NCBI GenBank assembly: GCA_002477565.1
Contig: DLQL01000011.1
Location: 11,005 to 40,448, forward strand
DNA from: Flavobacteriaceae bacterium UBA7433
Lineage (GTDB): Bacteria > Bacteroidota > Bacteroidia > Flavobacteriales > Flavobacteriaceae
Length of the DNA: 29,444 nucleotides
Direction of reading: 5' to 3'
Shown: positions 1 to 7,518 of the stretch, piece by piece
Position numbering within the stretch: position 1 is the first letter of the stretch
Layout: each line of letters starts with the position of its first letter
Translations under genes and position numbers: made by a program
The notes under the pieces: generated by a model
What the model was told of the DNA's origin: nothing
The model's input: only the letters and a program-made list of their open reading frames with translations
Databases searched by the model: none

Positions 1-164
1 CCGATGGAATCAAAATCACCGACCACCAAGTCGGGAGCAATGTCTTTAGATTTTAGGACATTGTAGGCTCCATCAGCAGCACAAACAAATTGGTAGCTAC
101 CTAGATCTGGTAGCAGGGAAGGTTCGGCACCGTTCAACAAAAGGAAGGCCTTTCTATTTTTCAT
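1..164 (-). CDS. Thiamine pyrophosphokinase, 5' end only (runs off the left edge)
   Basis: Reading the minus strand from an ATG at 164 gives 54 codons that stay open to the window edge. Visible residues include DGAYN (31-35) and PDLVVGDFDS (44-53). This Asp-rich pair is characteristic of thiamine diphosphokinase, which transfers pyrophosphate from ATP to thiamine to make the cofactor TPP. The N-terminal strand MKNRKAFLLLNG and the DGA motif fit the first half of the family's catalytic domain; the C-terminal thiamine-binding domain is outside the window. The gene is transcribed divergently from mvaD. A TATTTTTG sequence on the minus strand (170-177) matches the Bacteroidota -7 box but sits only 5 bases from the ATG, so the transcript would be nearly leaderless if it is used. 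The family call rests on motif recognition over a short fragment. Confidence 0.8.
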   Translation of the reverse strand, partial: MKNRKAFLLLNGAEPSLLPDLGSYQFVCAADGAYNVLKSKDIAPDLVVGDFDSI

Positions 165-256
165 AGCAACAAAAATAACCAAAAAGAAGTTTGGAAAAGG
201 CCTTGGCTCCAAAAAAGATGTTCGCTTTGGAGGCGATGCTATTTCCACAAAACAAG

Positions 257-264
257 TATCTTTG
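257..264 (+). promoter_or_regulatory. Bacteroidota -7 promoter box of mvaD
   Basis: TATCTTTG matches TAnnTTTG exactly and lies about 19 bases before the favoured TTG start at 283. I see no convincing -33 TTTG at the usual distance. The box overlaps the more upstream in-frame TTG (262-264), which argues against that codon being the start. Confidence 0.45.
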
Positions 265-282
265 CATAAAAAAGATACGGAT

Positions 283-1377
283 TTGACAACAAACGACTTT
301 ATTGCGCAAGCCTATGGACCACTTCCTTCAGAAGGTTCTGTCACATGGAAAACACCAAGCAACATTGCATTGGTTAAATATTGGGGAAAGAGAAATCCTC
401 AATTGCCAGAAAATCCTTCCATCAGTTTTACGTTGGACAATTGCCATACCCTCACCACGGTTACTTATCAGAAAAAGGATGTTGCCGATTCCAGTTTTTC
501 TTTTGACATATTTTTTGAAGGAGCATTGAACGAAGCTTTCAAGCCCAAAATCGAAAAATTCTTCGAAAGAATCCAGGACTATGTTCCTTTTGTCAAAGAC
601 TACCATTTCACGATTGCTTCTGAAAATTCATTCCCGCACAGCAGTGGCATCGCTTCCTCAGCAAGTGGTATGAGTGCTTTGTCTATGTGTTTGATGAGTA
701 TTGAAAAAGAATTGCTTCCCGATATGGAAAGCGCTTATTTCTATCAAAAGGGTTCTTTTTTGGCGCGTTTGGGATCGGGAAGTGCGTGTAGGAGTGTCAA
801 AGGGCGATTGGTTGTTTGGGGAGCGCATCCTGAAATTTCGGAAAGTTCAGACCTTTATGGCGTTCCTTTTACAGACGAGATTGCACCTGTTTTTTTCGAT
901 TACCAAGATACGATATTGTTGGTGGACAAAGGAGAGAAGCAAGTGAGCAGTACCGTTGGTCACGAGTTGATGCACGGGCATCCTTTTGCCGAAAAACGCT
1001 TTCAGCAAGCAACGGAAAATCTTTCGAAACTCAAAGCCATCTTGAAATCTGGTAACCTTTCTGAATTTGTCGCTTTGGTCGAAAGCGAAGCCTTGACCTT
1101 GCATGCGATGATGATGACCAGCCATCCTTATTTCATTTTGATGAAGCCCAATACGCTTAAGATTCTCAGCAAAATTTGGGCGTTTCGTGCCGCGACCGAT
1201 TCCCAGGTTTGTTTTACACTGGATGCAGGGGCCAATGTGCATTTGTTGTACCCAAAACAAGAGTTAGTCACTGTGCGTCAATTTATCAAAGACGAGTTGC
1301 TCGAGTTTTGTCAAAACCACCACGCAATCCATGACAAAGTCGGAAACGGGGCAGAGCAAATGGATTTGTCAAACTAA
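283..1377 (+). CDS. mvaD: Diphosphomevalonate decarboxylase
   Basis: This is a GHMP-superfamily enzyme that converts mevalonate 5-diphosphate to isopentenyl diphosphate with ATP, the last step of the mevalonate pathway. With the start at TTG 283 the protein has 364 residues, normal for the family. Visible signatures are SNIALVKYWGKR (26-37), the ATP loop FPHSSGIASSASG (117-129), GSGSACRS (164-171) with the substrate-binding Arg170, and LDAGANVH (313-320) with the catalytic Asp314. An in-frame TTG at 262 would add seven residues, but it lies inside the -7 promoter box, and MTTNDFI fits the start of homologues I remember. There is no ATG before the conserved region, so a TTG start is required. 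It is followed by a GHMP kinase and a UbiA-family enzyme on the same strand, forming an isoprenoid cluster. Confidence 0.95.
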   Translation: MTTNDFIAQAYGPLPSEGSVTWKTPSNIALVKYWGKRNPQLPENPSISFTLDNCHTLTTVTYQKKDVADSSFSFDIFFEGALNEAFKPKIEKFFERIQDYVPFVKDYHFTIASENSFPHSSGIASSASGMSALSMCLMSIEKELLPDMESAYFYQKGSFLARLGSGSACRSVKGRLVVWGAHPEISESSDLYGVPFTDEIAPVFFDYQDTILLVDKGEKQVSSTVGHELMHGHPFAEKRFQQATENLSKLKAILKSGNLSEFVALVESEALTLHAMMMTSHPYFILMKPNTLKILSKIWAFRAATDSQVCFTLDAGANVHLLYPKQELVTVRQFIKDELLEFCQNHHAIHDKVGNGAEQMDLSN

Positions 1378-1459
1378 CATTTATTGGAAATTCCTCGTGC
1401 GAATTGCGTCAGTGACTTGTTGATTTTTTTCGGCGGGTTCCAGGCCATTTAAAAATGTG

Positions 1460-1467
1460 TATATTTG
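1460..1467 (+). promoter_or_regulatory. Bacteroidota -7 promoter box upstream of the GHMP kinase
   Basis: TATATTTG is an exact TAnnTTTG match 25 bases before the ATG at 1493. It suggests the kinase-prenyltransferase pair can be transcribed independently of mvaD. No clear -33 TTTG is seen. Confidence 0.45.
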
Positions 1468-1492
1468 TGGAGTTATTTAAAAAATTCATTGG

Positions 1493-2419
1493 ATGAAAGG
1501 ACCTTTGTTTTATGCGAAAATACTCTTGTTTGGAGAATACGGAATCATCAAGGACTCGAAAGGCTTGGCAATTCCTTACAGCCACTACCAAGGGGCTTTG
1601 AAAATTGCAGATGAAACCAATGCTTCCCAGAAAAAGTCCAATAAGAACCTTTTTAAATTTCACGCCTACCTCGCTACCTTGGAGACGGATTTGCTTCAGT
1701 TCAACCTCGCCTCTTTTGCTGAGGACATAGCCAAAGGTATGTTCTTTGATTCGAGCATTCCTCAAGGGTATGGGGTCGGAAGTTCAGGTGCTTTGGTAGC
1801 GGCTGTCTACGACAAATACGCCTTTGATAAAATCACTGTACTGGAAAATTTAACCAAAGAAAAATTGCTGCATTTGAAGGCTGTTTTTTCTTTGATGGAG
1901 TCCTTTTTTCACGGTAAAAGTTCTGGGTTAGATCCTTTGAACAGTTATTTGAGTTTGCCAATTTTGATCAATTCCAAAGACCATATTGAGGCAACCGGCA
2001 TTCCTTATCAAAAACAAGGAAAGGCAGCTGTTTTTCTGTTGGACTCTAAAATTATTGGAGAAACAGAGCCGATGGTCACCTTGTTTATGAACAAGATGAA
2101 GCAGGAAGGTTTCCGAAAAATGTTTAGTGAAGAGTTTGCAAGACATACCGATTCCTGTATCGACAACTTCCTTCACGGTGATGTAAAATCGCTTTTTGGA
2201 AATATGAAACAACTCTCAAAAGTAGTGTTGGAAAATTTCAAACCGATGATTCCGTCTGCTTTCCACAAGTTGTGGAAACAAGGGATAGACAGCAACGACT
2301 ACTATTTAAAGCTCTGTGGCTCCGGAGGCGGTGGCTATATTTTGGGCTTTGCCAAAGATTACGAAAAAGCAAAACACCAACTCAAAGACTACCAATTGGA
2401 ATTGGTGTACAGATTCTAG
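1493..2419 (+). CDS. GHMP-family kinase, probable mevalonate kinase
   Basis: The protein has 308 residues. It shows the three GHMP motifs: N-terminal YAKILLFGEYG (7-17), the ATP loop PQGYGVGSSGA (90-100), and the C-terminal glycine loop CGSGGGGY (275-282). HGKSSGLDP (140-148) resembles the HGxPSGxD signature of mevalonate kinases, with Asp147 as the likely catalytic base. The expected reaction is ATP-dependent phosphorylation of mevalonate. The position right after mvaD supports a mevalonate-pathway role; phosphomevalonate kinase is the main alternative, since the two families are hard to separate by eye. The gene ends one base before the start of the UbiA-family gene, so the two are almost certainly co-transcribed and probably translationally coupled. 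Confidence 0.85.
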   Translation: MKGPLFYAKILLFGEYGIIKDSKGLAIPYSHYQGALKIADETNASQKKSNKNLFKFHAYLATLETDLLQFNLASFAEDIAKGMFFDSSIPQGYGVGSSGALVAAVYDKYAFDKITVLENLTKEKLLHLKAVFSLMESFFHGKSSGLDPLNSYLSLPILINSKDHIEATGIPYQKQGKAAVFLLDSKIIGETEPMVTLFMNKMKQEGFRKMFSEEFARHTDSCIDNFLHGDVKSLFGNMKQLSKVVLENFKPMIPSAFHKLWKQGIDSNDYYLKLCGSGGGGYILGFAKDYEKAKHQLKDYQLELVYRF

Positions 2420-2420
2420 A

Positions 2421-3356
2421 ATGAATTTTTGGAGCTCATTGTTCGACAAGTCATCCAAAAGACCCATTGCCTATCCGCTTCTCGGTCTTTTTTCGGTAAT
2501 GCGTGGTTACAATATTTTAATTGTTGTCCTCGCACAATATTTAGCTTCCATTTTTATTTTCAACCCGGGGCAACCCTTGTTGGCTACTGTTTTGGATTTT
2601 CATCTTTTTTTGACGGTATTCGCTTCGAGTTTGGTCATTGCTGCAGGGTACATCATCAATCATTTTTACGACGTCGAGGTTGATCGCATCAACAAACCAA
2701 TCAAATCAAGAATAGACAATTTGGTGAGTCAAAAGACCAAGCTCATCATTTATTTTATATTGAATACGGTGGGGGTTTTGATGGGCTTTTTTGTCTCTTG
2801 GCGCGCCGCAATTTTTTTTTCGGTCTATATTTTTTTGATTTGGCTCTATTCTCACAAATTTAAAAAGAGACCTGTCTCAGGCTTGTTGTTTGCTTCCTTG
2901 CTAGCGATACTTCCTTTTTTTGTCATTTTTGTATACCACAAAAATACCTCTAGAGTGATTTTTATTCACGCAATCTTCCTCTTTTGTATACTCCTCATTC
3001 GCGAGTTGGTCAAAGATTTGGAAAATATCAAGGGAGCCTTTGTCCACAATTACCAATCGATTCCTGTGACCTATGGCGAACACCGAACAAAAGTCCTCAT
3101 CACTGCAATTGCTTTGATGGCTTTGTACCCTGTTTATTTGTTGTGGGGGTATCCGGAAATTGGCTTGATGCAGTACTATTTTTACCTTGTTTTTGTGGCG
3201 TTTCTTTGTTTGGTTTTTCTTTTGTGGAAAGCCCAGTCCAAACGCTCCTACAATTGGTTGCACAACCTCTTGAAAATTCTATTGGTCTTGGGGGTTTTTA
3301 GTTTGGCGCTGATAGATACCTCTGTTTTGATTGCACGTATTTTAAACAAATTGTAG
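2421..3356 (+). CDS. UbiA-family prenyltransferase (geranylgeranylglycerol-phosphate geranylgeranyltransferase-like)
   Basis: This is an integral membrane protein of 311 residues with about eight hydrophobic helices. The first Asp-rich motif is NHFYDVEVDRINKP (80-93), with Asp84 and Asp88 placed to bind Mg-diphosphate of the prenyl donor. The second motif is the divergent RELVKDLENIKG (194-205), in which the Asp that often follows the Gly is Ala206. UbiA enzymes transfer a polyprenyl chain to an aromatic or polar acceptor in the membrane. Flavobacterial relatives are usually labelled geranylgeranylglycerol-phosphate geranylgeranyltransferase, but the acceptor cannot be read from the sequence. 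ATG 2421 is chosen because it follows the kinase stop by one base and begins right before the conserved N-terminal region. The isoprenoid neighbours suggest it uses the pathway's product. Confidence 0.85.
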   Translation: MNFWSSLFDKSSKRPIAYPLLGLFSVMRGYNILIVVLAQYLASIFIFNPGQPLLATVLDFHLFLTVFASSLVIAAGYIINHFYDVEVDRINKPIKSRIDNLVSQKTKLIIYFILNTVGVLMGFFVSWRAAIFFSVYIFLIWLYSHKFKKRPVSGLLFASLLAILPFFVIFVYHKNTSRVIFIHAIFLFCILLIRELVKDLENIKGAFVHNYQSIPVTYGEHRTKVLITAIALMALYPVYLLWGYPEIGLMQYYFYLVFVAFLCLVFLLWKAQSKRSYNWLHNLLKILLVLGVFSLALIDTSVLIARILNKL

Positions 3357-3442
3357 TCTTTTTTTTTATCTGGATACACCCTTGAAAAATTCGAAGAATA
3401 AGATTGCTTGGTTCAAGGCAGGAGATTCACAATTTTAAAGCG

Positions 3443-3450
3443 TAGTTTTG
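3443..3450 (+). promoter_or_regulatory. Bacteroidota -7 promoter box of the pseudouridine synthase gene
   Basis: TAGTTTTG matches TAnnTTTG exactly and lies 25 bases before the ATG at 3476, followed by an A-rich leader typical of genes without Shine-Dalgarno sites in this phylum. Confidence 0.45.
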
Positions 3451-3475
3451 CAAAAAAAATAAATTCAATTTAAAA

Positions 3476-4357
3476 ATGAATACAGAAAGAAACTCGTCGC
3501 GAGGACGACAACAAGGTTCTAAAAAACCAGGATCGAATAGAAAGACATTTGAATCCCGAGGCCCGAATTCGAAAGCAACACCCAAAAGGCGTGCGGTTAA
3601 ACTTCAATCAAGGACTCCTGTTCAAAAACAATTGAAAACGGATGCAGATGGCATTCGACTAAACAAATACATTTCCAATTCAGGAATATGTTCGCGCAGA
3701 GAGGCCGATGTACTGATCGCCGCGGGAAGTGCGATGGTCAACGGAAAAGTCATTACAGAGATGGGTTTTAAAGTGCAATTGACCGATGAAGTTCGCTTTG
3801 ACGGTTCTTTGATCAATCCCGAGACCAAACGCTATGTACTCTTGAACAAACCCAAAAATTACATCACCACAATGGACGACGAGAGAGGTCGTAAAACCGT
3901 GATGGAACTTGTGCAAATGGCTGCCAAAGAACGCATTTACCCCGTAGGACGTCTGGACAGAAATACCACAGGATTGTTGTTGTTTACCAACGATGGAGAA
4001 TTGGCAAAAAAATTGACGCATCCCAAGCACAATGTGCGCAAATTGTACCACGCTTCTTTGGACCGGAAATTTTCTTTAAAAGATTTACAAACCTTAGCTT
4101 CAGGTGATTTCTCAGTAGAAGGGAAAAAAGTTTTTATCGATGATGTCGCTTTTGTACAGGGAGAGTCTAAAACGGAAGTGGGGATAGAGATTCATTCGGG
4201 CAGAAACCGGATTGTCCGAAAGATATTTGAGTCATTGGGCTACAAAGTCGTCAAATTGGATCGAGTTATCTTTGCGGGCATGACCAAAAAGAACATTCAA
4301 AGAGGACATTGGAGGCATTTGACAGATCAAGAGGTCAACAACCTGAAAATGATTTAG
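3476..4357 (+). CDS. rluB: RsuA/RluB-family pseudouridine synthase
   Basis: The protein has 293 residues. An Arg/Lys/Ser-rich, probably disordered tail (about 1-55) precedes an S4 RNA-binding domain (about 59-105; RLNKYISNSGICSRREAD). The catalytic domain carries PVGRLDRNTTGLLLFTNDG (156-174), with the nucleophilic Asp161, KLYHASL (189-195) and the C-terminal GRNRIVRKIFESLGY (242-256). Members isomerise specific uridines in rRNA; RluB modifies 23S rRNA near the peptidyl-transferase centre. RluB versus RsuA/RluE/RluF cannot be settled from motifs alone, but a basic N-terminal extension is common in Bacteroidota members annotated as RluB. The gene has its own promoter and terminator and so is probably monocistronic. 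Confidence 0.9.
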   Translation: MNTERNSSRGRQQGSKKPGSNRKTFESRGPNSKATPKRRAVKLQSRTPVQKQLKTDADGIRLNKYISNSGICSRREADVLIAAGSAMVNGKVITEMGFKVQLTDEVRFDGSLINPETKRYVLLNKPKNYITTMDDERGRKTVMELVQMAAKERIYPVGRLDRNTTGLLLFTNDGELAKKLTHPKHNVRKLYHASLDRKFSLKDLQTLASGDFSVEGKKVFIDDVAFVQGESKTEVGIEIHSGRNRIVRKIFESLGYKVVKLDRVIFAGMTKKNIQRGHWRHLTDQEVNNLKMI

Positions 4358-4370
4358 ATAGAAATAAAAT

Positions 4371-4405
4371 AAAAAAAGTCGTTTCCAATGGAGCGACTTT
4401 TTTTT
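4371..4405. terminator. Bidirectional intrinsic terminator between rluB and mnmD
   Basis: AAAAAAAGTCG (4371-4381) pairs with CGACTTTTTTT (4394-4404), and a smaller TCC/GGA stem lies inside the loop. The hairpin has an A-run on one side and a T-run on the other. It can therefore stop transcription from both converging genes. Confidence 0.85.
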
Positions 4406-4432
4406 ATGTTTTTTCAATCTGCTTGGACTTGT

Positions 4433-5095
4433 TTATTCCTTGATGGCCTGTAGCATTTCTCTTTTTCCTGGGGGACCTGGCAATCGGGTCACTTTAAATC
4501 CCACAGCTTGCATGGCCCTTCTGACACTTCCTTTTGCTGAATAAGTTACCAAAACACCGTTTTTTTTCATCGAAGCGTACATTTTTTGGAAGATTTCTTC
4601 GGTCCACAATTCGGGTTGAACACGGGCTCCAAAAGCATCGAAATACACCAAGTCAAAGGCGTCGATGTCAGATACATCTTTGATCAGCTGTTGTCTTTTA
4701 GTCAGAAAGAAATTGTCGTGAACTTGCTGTTTTTCGTTCCATGGAAACAGGTGCATTTCTTCAAACTTGTGTGCGTAATTTCGAGATTCCAATTCCGTCA
4801 CGTAGTTCAATTGCAAAATTTCGTCTTCTTGAATCGGGTAGGCTTCCACACCTACATAATCAATTTGAAGGTTTTTTTTGGCAGCTTCCAAAAAAGTAAT
4901 AAAGCAATTCAAACCCGTTCCAAAACCAATTTCCAATATGGAAAGGTGGGGGCTGTTGTGCGCCTCCAAACCGTTTTTGATAAAAACGTGGAAGGCTTCT
5001 TGGATGGCTCCATGTTTGGAATGGTACTGCTCGTTCCACTCGGGCATGTGAATGGTGGTAGAACCGTCCGCGGTAATGATGATTTCTCTTTTCAA
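4433..5095 (-). CDS. mnmD: tRNA (5-methylaminomethyl-2-thiouridine)(34)-methyltransferase MnmD
   Basis: The protein has 220 residues and a class I SAM-dependent methyltransferase fold: ILEIGFGTGLNC (53-64) is the SAM loop. EWNEQYHSKHGA (19-30) and the late PGPPGKREML match the MnmD/DUF752 family. MnmD performs the last methylation in building 5-methylaminomethyl-2-thiouridine at the wobble position of tRNAs reading Lys, Glu and Gln codons. In E. coli MnmD is fused to the MnmC oxidase domain; here, as usual in Bacteroidota, it is a free-standing methyltransferase. The start ATG at 5095 is preceded on the minus strand by TATCTTTG (5118-5125), an exact -7 match. It converges with rluB on a shared terminator. 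Confidence 0.92.
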   Translation of the reverse strand: MKREIIITADGSTTIHMPEWNEQYHSKHGAIQEAFHVFIKNGLEAHNSPHLSILEIGFGTGLNCFITFLEAAKKNLQIDYVGVEAYPIQEDEILQLNYVTELESRNYAHKFEEMHLFPWNEKQQVHDNFFLTKRQQLIKDVSDIDAFDLVYFDAFGARVQPELWTEEIFQKMYASMKKNGVLVTYSAKGSVRRAMQAVGFKVTRLPGPPGKREMLQAIKE

Positions 5096-5117
5096 AATAA
5101 ATCGCTAAAATCTGTAG

Positions 5118-5125
5118 CAAAGATA
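5118..5125 (-). promoter_or_regulatory. Bacteroidota -7 promoter box of mnmD
   Basis: Minus-strand TATCTTTG is an exact TAnnTTTG match, 22 bases before the mnmD ATG. No -33 element is evident. Confidence 0.4.
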
Positions 5126-5270
5126 TTCAAAGGTTTTGGCTTTCGGGGGATTTGATCGTGATATTTCAAATAAGCATCGCTTTGGGGTCTCTGCCAAACG
5201 AGTTGTTTTTTGAAGGGGCCTTATTTTTCAAAGGAGAACGAGACTTGCTCGAGAAATTAGCCAAAGAACC

Positions 5271-5303
5271 TTTACTTATTTAGAATAATAAATGTTATTT
5301 TTG
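5271..5303 (+). promoter_or_regulatory. Promoter of ilvE
   Basis: TTTA at 5271-5274 (one mismatch to the -33 TTTG) is followed after 21 bases by an exact -7 box TATTTTTG at 5296-5303. The expected transcription start is near 5310, leaving a leader of about 23 bases before ATG 5333. Confidence 0.5.
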
Positions 5304-5332
5304 TATTCTTGTTTCTCTTAACCCTTCGGACC

Positions 5333-6409
5333 ATGAGTACTGATATAAATACATCCATAGACATACAAAAGACAACGAAGTCAAATATTTCACAAATTGA
5401 TTTCAGCAATCTCTCCTTTGGCAATGTCTTTACCGATCACATGTTGGAATGCGACTTCAAAGACGGGCAATGGCAAACAGTTCAAATCCGTCCATACGGA
5501 CCCATCTCTCTAGATCCGTCTGCAAAAGTTTTTCACTACGGACAGGCTATTTTTGAAGGAATGAAAGCCTACAAAGGAGAAGACGATTCTATTTGGTTGT
5601 TTCGACCTGAAGAGAACCATGCACGCTTGAACAAATCTGCAGTGCGTTTGGCGATTCCAGAATTTCCAAAAGAGTTGTTTTTTGACGGTTTAGAAACCTT
5701 GTTGAACTTGGACAAAGACTGGATTCAAAAAGATGAAGGCAGTTCCTTGTACATCCGTCCTTTTGTAATTGCTACAGAAGCCGGAGTATCTGCGAGCCCT
5801 GCCCAAGAGTACAAATTGATGATTCTCTGTTCTCCTGCCCAATCTTATTACAGTGGAGAAGTGCGCGTTTTGTTTGCGGACACTTACAGCCGTTCGGCAA
5901 GTGGGGGTGTTGGTTTTGCCAAATGTGCAGGAAATTATGCAGGACAATTTTACCCCACTAAATTGGCCAATGATGCCGGCTATCAACAAGTCGTTTGGAC
6001 GGATGCAAGTACACATGAAAACCTAGAAGAAGCTGGAACTATGAATGTTTTCTTCCGAATTGGAGATACTTTGTTGACAGCTCCTACTTCAGATCGAATT
6101 TTAGACGGCGTTACCCGAAAAAGTGTTTTGGCCATTGCAGAAGACGAAGGCATCAACGTTACAGTGAGAACCATTTCAGTATTCGAAATCGAGGAAGCTG
6201 CTAAAAATGGGAACCTTTTGGAGATGTTTGGGGCAGGAACCGCAGCCGTCATCAACCCAATCACTGGATTTTGTTTTCAAGGTGTCGATTATGAGTTGCC
6301 CAAATTGACAAACAGTTACGCAGCACATTTTAAAGAGAGAATTACCGGGATTCAAACAAAAAAATCGGAAGATACATTTGGATGGACCTACAAAGTTCGA
6401 AAAATCTAG
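5333..6409 (+). CDS. ilvE: Branched-chain amino acid aminotransferase
   Basis: The protein has 358 residues and is a fold-type IV PLP enzyme that interconverts Leu, Ile and Val with their 2-keto acids, using 2-oxoglutarate/glutamate. Key motifs are FHYGQAIFEGMKAY (67-80), GGVGFAKCAGNYAG (191-204) with the Schiff-base Lys197, LEEAGTMNVFF (231-241) and ILDGVTRKSVL (256-266). This is the longer type of BCAT, as in eukaryotes and many Bacteroidota. ATG 5333 is preferred over an in-frame TTG at 5309: the TTG would lie at the predicted transcription start, and MSTD fits homologues. nadA follows after 73 bases on the same strand without a visible terminator, so some read-through is possible. Confidence 0.95.
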   Translation: MSTDINTSIDIQKTTKSNISQIDFSNLSFGNVFTDHMLECDFKDGQWQTVQIRPYGPISLDPSAKVFHYGQAIFEGMKAYKGEDDSIWLFRPEENHARLNKSAVRLAIPEFPKELFFDGLETLLNLDKDWIQKDEGSSLYIRPFVIATEAGVSASPAQEYKLMILCSPAQSYYSGEVRVLFADTYSRSASGGVGFAKCAGNYAGQFYPTKLANDAGYQQVVWTDASTHENLEEAGTMNVFFRIGDTLLTAPTSDRILDGVTRKSVLAIAEDEGINVTVRTISVFEIEEAAKNGNLLEMFGAGTAAVINPITGFCFQGVDYELPKLTNSYAAHFKERITGIQTKKSEDTFGWTYKVRKI

Positions 6410-6482
6410 AACTTGAAACCTCCTTCCTTTAATAGGTTACCGGCACAACTCCTTTTTTATTAAGAACACAAGCAACGCACAT

Positions 6483-7478
6483 ATGAACACATTAGAGCAC
6501 GCAAAAGACACCCTCAATTCAACAGGCTATTTGGAGGTGGAAACCCCAAAAAACATAGACTATGTCAAAGAAATCAATGCTTTAAGGAAAGAAAAAAAAG
6601 CGGTAATTTTGGCCCACTACTACCAAGAAAAAGCCATACAAGACATTGCTGATTTTGTTGGGGACAGCTTGGCTTTGGCACAAGAAGCTGCCAAGACAGA
6701 TGCTGAAATCATTGTGTTTGCAGGGGTTCATTTTATGGCAGAAACTGCTAAAATCCTCAATCCAAATAAAAAAGTACTGCTGCCCGATTTAAAGGCAGGT
6801 TGTTCCTTGGCAGACTCCTGTCCTCCTGAGCAGTTCAAAGCATTCACGGAGGCACATCCAGATCACAAAGTAGTCACTTATATCAATTGTTCCGCGGAGA
6901 TCAAAACTCTAAGCGACGTGGTCTGTACCTCTTCCAATGCGGTAAAAATCATCAACTCTTTTCCGGCAGCTCAAAAACTAATTTTTGCACCCGACAAAAA
7001 TCTTGGTGATTATTTGAACAAACAGACGGGCAGAAACATGCTGTTGTGGGAAGGTGCATGCATGGTACACGAAGCTTTTTCTATTGAGAAATTGTTGGAT
7101 TTGTACAAGCAACACCCCGACGCAGAAATCATTGCACACCCAGAATCGCCCGCTCACATTCTAAAAACAGCCGCTTACATTGGTTCCACTTCAGGCTTGT
7201 TAAAATACGCTCGAGAAAGTAAAAAAGAGAAATTTATTGTCGCGACAGAAGCAGGTATCCTTCATGAAATGATCAAACAAGTTCCTGAAAAAACATTGAT
7301 TGCTGCCCCTTCAGAAGAAGACAATACCTGTGCGTGCAGTGAATGCGGCTATATGAAACTGAATACCTTGAAAAAGCTGTACACCTGCATGAAGTACGAA
7401 CTGCCAGCTGTAGACGTAGATCCTGTGATGGCTGAAAAAGCTTTGTTGCCCATCGAGCGCATGTTGGCCTTGTCTTAA
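6483..7478 (+). CDS. nadA: Quinolinate synthase
   Basis: The protein has 331 residues. NadA condenses iminoaspartate with dihydroxyacetone phosphate to quinolinate, the second step of de novo NAD synthesis, using a [4Fe-4S] cluster bound by three cysteines. Visible signatures are ILAHYYQ (42-48), GDSLALA (60-66), AGCSLADSC (105-113), GACMVHE (191-197), HPESP (219-223) and CACSECGYM (283-291). Cys107, Cys193 and Cys288 are the likely cluster ligands by analogy with the E. coli enzyme. nadB follows after 40 bases on the same strand, so its substrate-producing partner is in the same operon. Confidence 0.97.
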   Translation: MNTLEHAKDTLNSTGYLEVETPKNIDYVKEINALRKEKKAVILAHYYQEKAIQDIADFVGDSLALAQEAAKTDAEIIVFAGVHFMAETAKILNPNKKVLLPDLKAGCSLADSCPPEQFKAFTEAHPDHKVVTYINCSAEIKTLSDVVCTSSNAVKIINSFPAAQKLIFAPDKNLGDYLNKQTGRNMLLWEGACMVHEAFSIEKLLDLYKQHPDAEIIAHPESPAHILKTAAYIGSTSGLLKYARESKKEKFIVATEAGILHEMIKQVPEKTLIAAPSEEDNTCACSECGYMKLNTLKKLYTCMKYELPAVDVDPVMAEKALLPIERMLALS

Positions 7479-7518
7479 CAGCCGTTGAATAGTTACTTTT
7501 AAAGACGCATTTACCCTC

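Noticed and set aside
170..177. Minus-strand TATTTTTG as the promoter of the thiamine pyrophosphokinase gene, implying a leaderless mRNA.
   Set aside because: The box is only 5 bases from the ATG and has no -33 partner. Kept as a remark, not called as a promoter.
262..282. Upstream TTG (262) as the mvaD start.
   Set aside because: It lies inside the -7 promoter box, so it would not be in the transcript. The TTG at 283 fits the family start.
5158..5283. A 41-codon GTG-initiated ORF on the plus strand upstream of ilvE, with coding-like composition.
   Set aside because: No start with a promoter or leader, no recognised motif, and the frame is simply open backwards through the mnmD upstream region. 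Not enough to call a gene.
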